From Mycetocola zhujimingii (GTDB lineage Bacteria; Actinomycetota; Actinomycetes; Actinomycetales; Microbacteriaceae), in the NCBI RefSeq assembly GCF_003065425.1, contig NZ_CP026949.1, positions 2,108,001 to 2,172,000 on the forward strand: a stretch of DNA of 64,000 nt, written 5' to 3'. The translations under genes and the position numbers were made by a program. Each line of letters begins with the position of its first letter. The first letter of the stretch is position 1. The notes under the pieces are model-generated. The model saw only the letters and a program-made list of their open reading frames with translations. It had not been told where the DNA came from and did not search any database. Of this stretch, positions 42,878 through 52,674 are shown one piece after another.

Positions 42878-44290
42878 TTACTTGGTCGCCGCTACGGCTT
42901 CCTGCTCAGGCTTCGCAGCCGCAGGTGCAGCGGGAGCGACAACAGGAGCCTCATCTGCAGGCTTCGCCGCCGGCTTCGGACGGGAAGCGAACTCCTCGAA
43001 CGCCGCCCGCGGCTGCTCGACAGCGGAGATACCCACGATGTCGCGGCCGAGGAAGAGGTTGGCGACCCAGCCGCCGACGACGCGGAGCTTGCGCTCCCAG
43101 CTCGGCATTGCCAGTCCGTGGTATCCACGGTGGGCAACCCAGGCAGGAAGGCCCTTGATCGCGATCTTGCCCGACTGGAAGACACCGATTCCGATGCCGA
43201 GACCGGCAACCGCTCCGAGGTTCTTGTGCAGGTATTCCTTGGGCTCTTCTCCGCGGAGAACCGCGACGATGTTCTTGGCCATGAGCTTGCCCTGACGCAC
43301 AGCGTGCTGGGCGTTCGGCACACAGAAGCCACCGACACCGCCACCGGAAAGGTCTGGAACCGCGCTGATGTCACCGGCTCCCCAGGCGTCGGGGATGATC
43401 TCGTCTGCGGTGCCGACGCGGAGGTCGGGACGAACGACGAGACGACCGCGCTCTTCAATCGGAAGGTCCGTGTTGCGGACGATCTGCGGGTTTGCCATGA
43501 CACCGGCGGTCCAGACGATGAGGTCGGACTCGAAGGTCTCGCCCGTGGAGAGCTGGATCTTCCCGTCGACAGCCGACTGCAGCTGGGTGTCGAGGTGGAC
43601 GAGTGCGCCCCGCTCGGCGAGGTTCTTCAGGACCCAGTGGCTGGTCTTGAGGCTGACCTCGGGCATGATGCGGCCCATCGCCTCGATGAGGTGGAACTCA
43701 ACATCGTCAAACGACAGCTGCGGGTAGAACTTCAACAGCGAGCTGGCGAACGAACGCAGTTCGGCGAAGACCTCGATACCGGCGAAACCGCCGCCGACGA
43801 CGACGAAGTTGAGCAGTCGCGCCCGCTCCGGTCCGGCTGGGAGGCTCGCGGCCTTGTCAAAGTTGGCGAGGACGCGGTCACGGATCGCGACGGCTTCTTC
43901 GATGGTCTTGAGGCCGATGGCCTGGTCGGCCACTCCGGGGATCGGGAAGGTACGGGAAACAGCGCCACCGGTGACGACAACGACGTCGTAGTCGAATTCC
44001 CAGGCATCGCCGACGGCCGGCGTGATGGTCGCCTTCTTCTCGGCGTGGTTGATGTTCGTCACCTTCGCGGTGATGACCGTTGTCTTCTTGAGGTGACGAC
44101 GCTGCGCAACAACCGCGTGCCGAGCCTCGATCGAACCAGCGGCAACCTCGGGAAGGAACGGCTGGTAGGTCATGTACGGAAGCGGGTCGACGACCGTGAC
44201 CTCTGCTTCGCCGCGGCGAAGCCACTTCTCGAGCTTCCACGCTGTATAGAAACCGGCGTAGCCGCCGCCGACGATAAGGATTTTTGGCAC
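42878..44290 (-). CDS. ndh: Type II NADH dehydrogenase / NAD(P)/FAD-dependent oxidoreductase
   Basis: A 470-residue NDH-2-type flavoprotein that passes electrons from NADH to menaquinone without pumping protons. FAD-binding GGGYAGF is at residues 8-14, the second Rossmann motif VVGGGFAGIEV near 165-175, and GAGDISAVPD near 300 closes the FAD site. The last 60 residues are Ala/Pro-rich and extend past the usual membrane-binding helix. It sits alone between the mycosin-like gene and the tRNA, with its own terminator. Confidence 0.93.
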   Translation of the reverse strand: MPKILIVGGGYAGFYTAWKLEKWLRRGEAEVTVVDPLPYMTYQPFLPEVAAGSIEARHAVVAQRRHLKKTTVITAKVTNINHAEKKATITPAVGDAWEFDYDVVVVTGGAVSRTFPIPGVADQAIGLKTIEEAVAIRDRVLANFDKAASLPAGPERARLLNFVVVGGGFAGIEVFAELRSFASSLLKFYPQLSFDDVEFHLIEAMGRIMPEVSLKTSHWVLKNLAERGALVHLDTQLQSAVDGKIQLSTGETFESDLIVWTAGVMANPQIVRNTDLPIEERGRLVVRPDLRVGTADEIIPDAWGAGDISAVPDLSGGGVGGFCVPNAQHAVRQGKLMAKNIVAVLRGEEPKEYLHKNLGAVAGLGIGIGVFQSGKIAIKGLPAWVAHRGYHGLAMPSWERKLRVVGGWVANLFLGRDIVGISAVEQPRAAFEEFASRPKPAAKPADEAPVVAPAAPAAAKPEQEAVAATK

Positions 44291-44335
44291 GGTGAGAATT
44301 CTCCTACTGAGGGTCGCAAGGACTCAAACAGGCTA

Positions 44336-45598
44336 CTACCTGCGAGCCACCCGCTTGAATTGCCGGGTGGCGCCTATGGCACCGAGCACTACTAGGGTAG
44401 CAGTTCCGAGGAAGACGGCGAGCGGAATACTCACGTACAACAGGGATTCGGTGGTCGGCAGGAACGGATTGTGCACGTTCGCCGTCTTCTCGATCGGGGG
44501 CAGCGCAGGCACGCTTCCTTTGTCCGTGGGGATCTCGGGTGGCGCGGCTTCAGCCTTTCGGTGCTGCGTAATCCACGCCGCGAGATCGCCCATCGGGTTC
44601 GCGTCCACCGTTTGCACGTCCGCTGTGACGGCTCGCGCCGCGTTGACATATCCATAGCCGTAGATCGGGCTGGGCACGTCGCCCTGGTCTGCCGCTGGCG
44701 TCGCTGTGGCGATCAGCCGCTGGATGACGTTGGCAGCATCCATATCCGGGAACCTGGAACGCACGAGAGCGGCAATGCCGGCAACGATGGGCGATGCCCC
44801 ACTGGTTCCCGCCCAGGACACGTACGACCCGTCTGGCGAAACACCAACGAGTTCTTCACTGGGCGCCGCCACAGCGAGCGTGATTCCCTGGCTTGACGCA
44901 TTCCAACTCGCAGCGCCGGACGGATCGACGCCAGCGACCACGAGGACACCCGGGATGGTCGCGGGTGCACCGATCTGCTCGGTCCCACTCCCCCGGTTGC
45001 CGGCCGCCGCAACGACCACAACATTGTTCTCGTTGGCGTAGCTGAATGCGTCGTCCCAGCTCTCGGGCCAGTCGAGGGTGTTCGTTGTCAATGACATGTT
45101 GATGACGTCAGCGCCATTGTCGACAGCGAATCGAACGGCATCCGCAATCTGGTCCGCGAACGGGACTGTCGAGCCGCTCGACTGGAAGCCGACCGAGATC
45201 GAAATGAGGTTGGCCTCCGGCGCAGTGCCGATGACTCCGTTGCCCTCTCCGTTGCCGCGGCCGGCGGCGAGGGATGCGACCCAGCTGCCGTGTGGGTTCT
45301 CGTCAGCACCACCGACGGGGGTGCGGCCGTCAGGGCTGCCAACTCCCGAAGCATCATGCCCGGCAACAACAGCGCCATTGAACTCCGCAGGGCCATTCGC
45401 GATTCCCGTGTCGATCACCGCGATGGTGGTGCCGGCGCCACGCGTCGTGTTCCACGCTTCGGTGACCCCGTAGTTCGCGAGCCAGTACTCGGCGTCTCGA
45501 ACCGGATCGGCGTGAGCAGGCGTCACCCCCGCCGTGACTGAGCCGAACACGAACACCGCCGCGAGCGCGGCGGGCAGAACACGGTTCTTCGACGGCAC
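44336..45598 (-). CDS. Mycosin-like S8 serine protease with C-terminal membrane anchor
   Basis: A 420-residue subtilisin-type protease. A Sec signal (residues 1-30, cut near AHA/DP) precedes the S8 domain with catalytic D63 (AVIDTGI), H103 (NPHGSWVASLAAG), oxyanion N201 and S266 (GTSGASP). A membrane span at about 385-408 and a basic tail end the protein, as in MycP of type VII secretion. LPTTE before the span is not a true sortase motif. No ESX genes are in the window. The GTG start has GGAAGG 6 bases before it and lies 4 bases after the DUF501 stop, in the eno-divIC-DUF501 block. Confidence 0.9.
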   Translation of the reverse strand: MPSKNRVLPAALAAVFVFGSVTAGVTPAHADPVRDAEYWLANYGVTEAWNTTRGAGTTIAVIDTGIANGPAEFNGAVVAGHDASGVGSPDGRTPVGGADENPHGSWVASLAAGRGNGEGNGVIGTAPEANLISISVGFQSSGSTVPFADQIADAVRFAVDNGADVINMSLTTNTLDWPESWDDAFSYANENNVVVVAAAGNRGSGTEQIGAPATIPGVLVVAGVDPSGAASWNASSQGITLAVAAPSEELVGVSPDGSYVSWAGTSGASPIVAGIAALVRSRFPDMDAANVIQRLIATATPAADQGDVPSPIYGYGYVNAARAVTADVQTVDANPMGDLAAWITQHRKAEAAPPEIPTDKGSVPALPPIEKTANVHNPFLPTTESLLYVSIPLAVFLGTATLVVLGAIGATRQFKRVARR

Positions 45599-45602
45599 AG
45601 CG

Positions 45603-46133
45603 TTACCTTCCGGTTGCAACCTCGACGGAGTAGTCGACGCACTGGCACACGTCAGGACTCCACTCCGCACGGTCAAGAGCACGATCGCCTATCGGGTTTA
45701 CCCCGGGCCCCGCAGCGAGCGCATGCCCGACGAGTGCGTGCAGACACTTCACCCGCACCGGCATCCCGCCCGCGGAGATCCCGGCGATTTCGGGAACAAC
45801 AGCGATGCTCTCCCGATCGGCGATGTAGGCCTCATGGGCAGCGGCGTACTCTTCGCGGACGCCCTCGTCCGATGCGAGCAGCTCGTTGTACTCACCCATC
45901 ACCTGCGTTGCCTCGAGGGTCGACACTGCAGCCGTCGCCGCCGGGTGGCTGAGGTAGTAGAAAGTGGGGAACGGCGTGCCGTCGTCGAGTCGCGGCGCGG
46001 TCGAAACGACGGTGGGAGCACCGCACACGCACCGCGCGGCGATACCGACGACGTTCCGCGCCTGGCGCCCGAGCTGTGCAGAAACGATTCGGATATCTTC
46101 GTCCGAAACGGGCCCGAATGGCGGAGTAGTCAT
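45603..46133 (-). CDS. DUF501 domain-containing protein
   Basis: A 176-residue DUF501 protein of Actinobacteria, function unknown. Family marks are LGRQARNVVGIAARCVCGAPTVV near 20-42, TFYYLSHP near 56-63, and the C-terminal VKCLHALVGHALAAGPGVNPIGD and CQCVDY. The cysteines (CVCG, CQC) could bind metal. It lies 7 bases after the DivIC-like gene, as in M. tuberculosis (Rv1025), so it is probably part of the same transcript. Confidence 0.93.
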   Translation of the reverse strand: MTTPPFGPVSDEDIRIVSAQLGRQARNVVGIAARCVCGAPTVVSTAPRLDDGTPFPTFYYLSHPAATAAVSTLEATQVMGEYNELLASDEGVREEYAAAHEAYIADRESIAVVPEIAGISAGGMPVRVKCLHALVGHALAAGPGVNPIGDRALDRAEWSPDVCQCVDYSVEVATGR

Positions 46134-46140
46134 CTGTCCA

Positions 46141-46656
46141 TTATCCCTGTCCGGAACCGGAGACAACGTCCGCATACCCGGCACTCACGAGCGAGCTCAA
46201 CATGGACTGGGCCCAGTCGATCTTGGTCTCGGTGAGGCTGTCGGTCACTTGCGGTTCGTCGTCACCGAACAGGCCGGCATCGACATCGTTGATCACGATG
46301 AAACTGATCTCACCCGGGTTGACGTAGTACAGGCGGTCCCGCGCCTGGGTCATTACGTAGGTGCTGTCGTTCCAGCGCTCGCGCTCGTCGCGGACCTCTG
46401 CGATCTCGGCGGCGCTCTGGTCGACGGATTCCTGCAGCGCCGCGATCTGCTGGCGTTGCTCGATGTAGGCCTTGAGGTTGGGCCCGACGACGATGACGCC
46501 GAGAACAACGAGCCCCATCATCAGAAGGGAGAACCCTGAAAAACGGATGCCGCGAAGCCAGTTCCCTGCTTCGCTCTGTGGCACTGGTACACCGGGTTGT
46601 GGTGTGCGGGCCGCACCACCGGCACGACCGCCGGTCGGGTTGGGACGCTTTGCCAC
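46141..46656 (-). CDS. Septum formation initiator (FtsB/DivIC family)
   Basis: A 171-residue bitopic protein: a polar cytoplasmic N-terminus (residues 1-38), one membrane span (about 42-62), then a coiled coil (YIEQRQQIAALQESVDQSAAEIAEVRDERERWND in pieces, about 65-100) and a C-terminal domain with YVMTQARDRLYYVNPGE. It belongs to the DivIC/FtsB group that bridges early and late division proteins. The GTG at 46656 was chosen: AGAGGG lies 9 bases before it and AKRPNPTGG is a family-like opening; ATG codons at 46674 and 46686 are alternatives. It starts downstream of the eno terminator and so has its own promoter. Confidence 0.9.
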   Translation of the reverse strand: MAKRPNPTGGRAGGAARTPQPGVPVPQSEAGNWLRGIRFSGFSLLMMGLVVLGVIVVGPNLKAYIEQRQQIAALQESVDQSAAEIAEVRDERERWNDSTYVMTQARDRLYYVNPGEISFIVINDVDAGLFGDDEPQVTDSLTETKIDWAQSMLSSLVSAGYADVVSGSGQG

Positions 46657-46699
46657 TGTTCCGGTCCCTCTCATGCGCGTTGTCATACTGTTGCTGCTG

Positions 46700-46743
46700 A
46701 AAAAACGAGCACTCCCGGCAGCGCACCGCGCCACCGGGAGTGC
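46700..46743 (-). terminator. Intrinsic terminator of eno
   Basis: GCACTCCCGG (46709-46718) pairs with CCGGGAGTGC (46734-46743). On the minus strand the hairpin follows the eno stop and is followed by six T residues (AAAAAA at 46700-46705 on the plus strand). The next gene therefore needs a promoter within about 40 bases. Confidence 0.88.
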
Positions 46744-46749
46744 CGGAAA

Positions 46750-48494
<1,745 letters not shown>

Positions 48495-50447
48495 GTGAGC
48501 AGAACAACCCCGTCAGGTGAAGCACCAGTGCTTGCCTGGAAGATTTCGACTGCGGTCCTTGCCGCCCTGATGCTTGCCGCCCTCGTTTTCTTCTTTTACT
48601 TCACGCAGAAGATCACCGACGGAGCCGCGCAACTGACAGCAGGAGCTTCCAAGGCAGCGGATGGCGCGACGCAGGTTTCGGACGGCGCTGGCGACCTCGA
48701 CGACGGAGCGACGACGCTCGCGACGGGTGCGCAGAGCGCCGCTGATGGTGCTGTCACGCTGGAAACCGGGGCCCAGACCGCTGCCGATGGAGCTGCGAAA
48801 CTGGCGACAGGGGCCCAGAGCGCCGCCGATGGCGCCGTGACCCTGTCGAATGGCGCGACGACCGCGGCTGACGGTGCCGCGAAGCTCTCGACCGGAGCAA
48901 CCAAGGCTGCAGACGGTGGAAAGACACTGGCCGCAGGAACGGCAACCGCATCGGGCGGTGCCAGCCAGGTCGCCGATGGCTCAACATCACTGAACGCCGG
49001 CGCCCAGGCCCTCTACAACGGCCTGTCCACCAAGGTAGCCCCTGGCGCGACCCAGCTCTCCGCGGGCGCTGCGAAGATCAAGGCTGCGATCGAGACGCAG
49101 CTCTACCCGGGGGCAGTTGAAGTCGCCACGGGAGCCGGCGGGATCAAGGCGGCCATCGAGACGAAGCTGCACCCCGGAGCGGTGGACGTAGCCGCTGGCG
49201 TCTCTTCGGTGAAAACGGGCGTCCAGACCGCAAGCAAAGGTGCCGACGATCTTAAGTCCGGCACGGCCCAACTTGCACCCGCAGCCGCTGCATTGAACGG
49301 GAATCTGCCGCGTCTAACGCTGGGAGCCGGCGCAGTAAAGGCTGGTGCACAGTCGGTTGAATCGAACCTCAACGACGTCATCACGACTTTGAAAGCAACA
49401 GAAGGCGCAGATCCGACGCTCATTCTTTCTCTGGAGACGGTCGCAAAGGAGGCTGCTGACGTCGTCACCGCAGCCACGTCAGTCTCGGACAACCTCACCA
49501 CCCTTGCGCCCGCTGCAGCTGCCATGGCCCAGTTCCCCGCGGTCAACGCCGGCGCTATCAGCATCGCTGCCGGGCTCGGCGCGACGCCACCGGGCGTGTC
49601 AGCAGCGCTTCCAAACGGTGGGCTCCTGTACGTGGACAACCTGCCGACACTGGCTGCTGGTTCAGCTCAGATCGCCGCTGGCCTCAGTAACACGGCACCG
49701 ACGCAGCTCCCCGACGGCTCGACCGACCCGGGCGGGTTGCTGTACGGAGCGAACGCACTCGCAACGGGCGCTGGCCAGATCGCAGCCGGGCTCGGAACAA
49801 CAACTCCATCGGATGAGCTCAAGTCCGGCGGCTTGCTCTACGCCAGCAACCTCCCGGCTCTGACCGCGGGCGCTGATGTACTCAACGCGGGTATCAACAA
49901 CGACGTCCTCCCCGGAATGGCCAAGCTTCGCGACGGAAGCGTCTCGCTCTCTGCGGGGGCGGCCTCGCTCTCCACCGGCGTGAACAAGCTGTTCACCGGC
50001 GCAACCACCCTCAACGCCGGACTCGCGGCTCTGCAGACCGGCGCATCCACGCTCTCCGCGGGCAACGACAAGCTGGCAACAGGCGCTGCGACGCTGTCGA
50101 CGGGCACCGACGCTCTCGCCGCGGGTTCTGCCACGCTCAACACCGGCCTCGCGGCACTCTCAGCGGGTTCCACCAGCCTCGCCGACGGCACCTCGAAACT
50201 GGCGGACGGGGCCGTGACGCTCAACGACGGCACGGGAACGCTCGCCGATGGAGCAGCATCCCTCGCCGCAGGCAACACGCAGATCGACGAGGGCAGCACC
50301 GAACTGCACAGCGGGGCGGCGGCATTCAGCCTCGCCAGCCTCATGGGTTCACCGATCATCTGGATCGTGCTTCTTTCGATCCTCGCCCTCGGTGCCGCGG
50401 CGCTCATCATTCGTCGCATGATCGCGGACAACCGCCAGGAGGCATAA
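48495..50447 (+). CDS. Heptad-repeat membrane protein, YhgE/Pip-like central region
   Basis: A 650-residue protein of striking low complexity. One membrane span lies near residues 13-36 and another near 622-644; almost everything between is a 7-residue repeat of the form A/T-x-x-L-x-x-G, for example GAQSAADGAVTLETGAQTAADG, with a second repeat block after about residue 470. Such Gly/Ala/Ser-rich, L/G-periodic repeats occur in the long extracellular part of YhgE/Pip-type proteins. Topology: both ends inside, about 580 residues outside. GGAG is 7 bases before the GTG at 48495. No enzyme motif is visible. It stands alone with a strong terminator. Confidence 0.8.
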   Translation: MSRTTPSGEAPVLAWKISTAVLAALMLAALVFFFYFTQKITDGAAQLTAGASKAADGATQVSDGAGDLDDGATTLATGAQSAADGAVTLETGAQTAADGAAKLATGAQSAADGAVTLSNGATTAADGAAKLSTGATKAADGGKTLAAGTATASGGASQVADGSTSLNAGAQALYNGLSTKVAPGATQLSAGAAKIKAAIETQLYPGAVEVATGAGGIKAAIETKLHPGAVDVAAGVSSVKTGVQTASKGADDLKSGTAQLAPAAAALNGNLPRLTLGAGAVKAGAQSVESNLNDVITTLKATEGADPTLILSLETVAKEAADVVTAATSVSDNLTTLAPAAAAMAQFPAVNAGAISIAAGLGATPPGVSAALPNGGLLYVDNLPTLAAGSAQIAAGLSNTAPTQLPDGSTDPGGLLYGANALATGAGQIAAGLGTTTPSDELKSGGLLYASNLPALTAGADVLNAGINNDVLPGMAKLRDGSVSLSAGAASLSTGVNKLFTGATTLNAGLAALQTGASTLSAGNDKLATGAATLSTGTDALAAGSATLNTGLAALSAGSTSLADGTSKLADGAVTLNDGTGTLADGAASLAAGNTQIDEGSTELHSGAAAFSLASLMGSPIIWIVLLSILALGAAALIIRRMIADNRQEA

Positions 50448-50452
50448 GCCTC

Positions 50453-50506
50453 ACGACGAGAGGCCGCCGGAACGGGATACACCCGGGCCGGCGGCCTCTT
50501 CGTCGT
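50453..50506. terminator. Bidirectional terminator between repeat-protein gene and hisS
   Basis: ACGACGAGAGGCCGCCGG (50453-50470) pairs with CCGGCGGCCTCTTCGTCGT (50488-50506), with one unpaired base. It lies between convergent stops and can serve both genes. Confidence 0.85.
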
Positions 50507-50520
50507 TTCTACCCTCGGTG

Positions 50521-51837
50521 TCAGCCCAGCGGCTTGATCTCCAGATCGCTGGCGGATGCCGTCTGCTCGGTAACGAAGGCAAAGGACCTGAACCCATCGG
50601 TCTCGACCCGGGCGAGCAACGCCTTGAGGTTCTTGACGCGCGGCTCAAGCCGGACACGACGCCCCTCGGCCACCAGTTCGGCCTTCAACGAGACGAGCCG
50701 CACCGGCGGAACCGACTTGTCGTAGACGAGGACGAGCGAATCGGCGGCGGATGCCTCGGGCAGGTCAATGAGGTCAACGATCCGCTCGAAACCGATGGAG
50801 AACCCGGTAGCCGGAACGTCGGAGCCGAGGAACCGGCCAATCATGCCGTCGTAGCGTCCTCCTCCACCGAGTGAGTAGCCGAGCTCAGGGTGCTCGATCT
50901 CGAAGATCGGCCCGGTGTAGTACCCCATGCCGCGCACAAGGAACGGGTCGAAGACGACGAACGGTGCATCGCCAGCCTCGCGTCCGGTCGCGGCCGCGTC
51001 GGCCTGCTCCGCTGCGACACCGATGGACGCCAGCTCAGCGATGACCGCGTCGTCGATACCGTCTGGCAGCTGCGCACGGATCTGTGCTTCGCCGAATGGC
51101 CCGGGGTTCTCGGGCACAACGCGGGTGAGAAAAAGCTCGAGTGCGTCGACGGCGGCGGATGTCGCGCCACGGGTTCGCAGCTCCTCGAGCACTCCCCCGA
51201 CGCCGACCTTATCGAGCTTGTCGATGGTGATGAGCACCTGTGAGCGCTCGTCGGGCTCGAAGCCGAACACATCGAGCATGCCGGTGAGCAGTCGCCTGTC
51301 GTTGATGCGCACGCGGCAGCCGGTCAGGCCGAGCTCACGGAGCGCTCCGGCGGTCGCCGTGAGCAGCTCGATCTCGGCGAGCGGACCGGCTTCACCGATG
51401 ATGTCGATGTCGCACTGAACGAACTGGCGGTACCTGCCCTTCTGCGGGCGTTCGGCCCGCCACACGGGAGCGATCTGGATCGACCGGAACACGGGCGGCA
51501 AGTCGCCGCGGTGCGTCGCGTAGAACCGAGCCAGCGGAACGGTGAGGTCGAAGCGGAGGCCGAGGTCCGTCAACGATGACAGGTCTCCCGTGTTCACGGC
51601 CCGGCCCAGGTCGTCGGGCGTCAGGCCTCGCTTCTGCACGTTGAAGGCCAGTTTCTCGTTGTCGCCGCCGAGCCCGGAGTGCAGCCGCGCATAGTCTTCG
51701 ACAACCGGCGTCTCGATCTCGTCGAAACCGAAGTTCGAATATACCCGGCGGATGACGCCGAGTGCGTGTTCGCGCCGCGCCTTCTCTGCCGGGAGGAAAT
51801 CCCTCATGCCACGGGGAGGAGTTACGCCAGGAGCCAT
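50521..51837 (-). CDS. hisS: Histidyl-tRNA synthetase
   Basis: A 438-residue class II aminoacyl-tRNA synthetase. Motif 1 region is near residues 50-80 (RLHSGLGGDNEKLAF), motif 2 at FRSIQIAPVWRAERPQKGRYRQFVQCDIDIIG near 118-147, the HisA1-type RGMGYYTGPIFEIEH stretch near 304 and motif 3 at ATGFSIGFERI near 348. The C-terminal anticodon-binding domain is from about residue 365. It charges tRNA-His and lies upstream of no obvious partner; mazG follows upstream on the same strand. Confidence 0.97.
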   Translation of the reverse strand: MAPGVTPPRGMRDFLPAEKARREHALGVIRRVYSNFGFDEIETPVVEDYARLHSGLGGDNEKLAFNVQKRGLTPDDLGRAVNTGDLSSLTDLGLRFDLTVPLARFYATHRGDLPPVFRSIQIAPVWRAERPQKGRYRQFVQCDIDIIGEAGPLAEIELLTATAGALRELGLTGCRVRINDRRLLTGMLDVFGFEPDERSQVLITIDKLDKVGVGGVLEELRTRGATSAAVDALELFLTRVVPENPGPFGEAQIRAQLPDGIDDAVIAELASIGVAAEQADAAATGREAGDAPFVVFDPFLVRGMGYYTGPIFEIEHPELGYSLGGGGRYDGMIGRFLGSDVPATGFSIGFERIVDLIDLPEASAADSLVLVYDKSVPPVRLVSLKAELVAEGRRVRLEPRVKNLKALLARVETDGFRSFAFVTEQTASASDLEIKPLG

Positions 51838-51912
51838 GCCTCAATTCTGGCACGCAGCGGAGCAGTGCACCGCCGCCGCACGGCGAGGCAGGGTCCAGGG
51901 AGCTAGTCGGCG

Positions 51913-52674
51913 TCAGGCGTCTCGCGTCTCGCCATCGCGCGTGTCCATCGTGGCGGATACCCCGACCTCAGCCTGCCGAAGATCATCCTGCACGTCACGC
52001 AGGGTTGCGCGCAGGGCCCGCTCAGCGTCGAGGCCCTGCTCCTGCGCACGCGACGCTATCGCCAACAGCAGCTCACCGAGTTCCCGTTCGTCGTCGAAAT
52101 CGGGCGATTCGACGGCATCCGTTTGCCGAGGGCGCAGTCCGGCGTGCTTCGCGCGCCCGAGCACCTTCTCCGCGAGCGCGAGCGCCGGCATCGACTGGGG
52201 TATGCCCTCCAGGATGCTCGTCCGCGTCGCCTTCTCGCGCGCCTTCGCTGCACGCCAGACCCGGTAGACGTCATCAACGGTGAGGGCGACTTCGTCGCCG
52301 AAGACGTGCGGATGCCTGCGCACCATTTTCTCGTTCGCGACTCGGGCGACGTCATCGAGGCTGAATCCCTCCCCGGGGGTGCGACGCGCGATCTCCGCGT
52401 GGAAGACCACCTGGAGGAGGACGTCGCCAAGCTCTTCGAGCAGAGCGTCCCTGTCGCCGGCCTCGACGGCGTCGATGAGTTCGTAACTCTCCTCCACGAG
52501 GTAGGTCACGAGCGACTCGTGGGTCATCGACTGGCTCCACACACACCGGTCGAGCACCGTGCTCATCGATGCGGCGAGCGCGGCCATCTGCGCCACAGAA
52601 CCATCCGCGCCAGACTCCCTCGTGCCAGGAACCTCCGGTGTATGGCCAACCGGTACCTCGTTGCCGGCGGTCAC
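51913..52674 (-). CDS. mazG: Nucleoside triphosphate pyrophosphohydrolase MazG
   Basis: A 253-residue MazG-family enzyme. The metal motif EESYELIDAV gives E61, E62 and E65, and EELGDVLLQVVFHAEIA gives E80, E81 and D84. It hydrolyses (d)NTPs, including damaged ones, to monophosphates. Only one MazG domain is complete; the C-terminal half (about 150-253) is helical and weaker. The GTG start overlaps the aldehyde dehydrogenase stop (GTGA). In M. tuberculosis mazG also sits near mfd and eno. Confidence 0.93.
   Translation of the reverse strand: MTAGNEVPVGHTPEVPGTRESGADGSVAQMAALAASMSTVLDRCVWSQSMTHESLVTYLVEESYELIDAVEAGDRDALLEELGDVLLQVVFHAEIARRTPGEGFSLDDVARVANEKMVRRHPHVFGDEVALTVDDVYRVWRAAKAREKATRTSILEGIPQSMPALALAEKVLGRAKHAGLRPRQTDAVESPDFDDERELGELLLAIASRAQEQGLDAERALRATLRDVQDDLRQAEVGVSATMDTRDGETRDA

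Noticed and set aside
43118-44395. A 425-codon open frame on the plus strand across ndh
   Set aside because: Low-complexity acidic product without motifs, opposite a well-supported NDH-2 gene.
44460-44480. LPTTE before the C-terminal span of the mycosin-like protease, as a sortase signal
   Set aside because: The fifth residue is Glu, not Gly, and mycosins normally end in a plain membrane anchor; no sortase gene is present.
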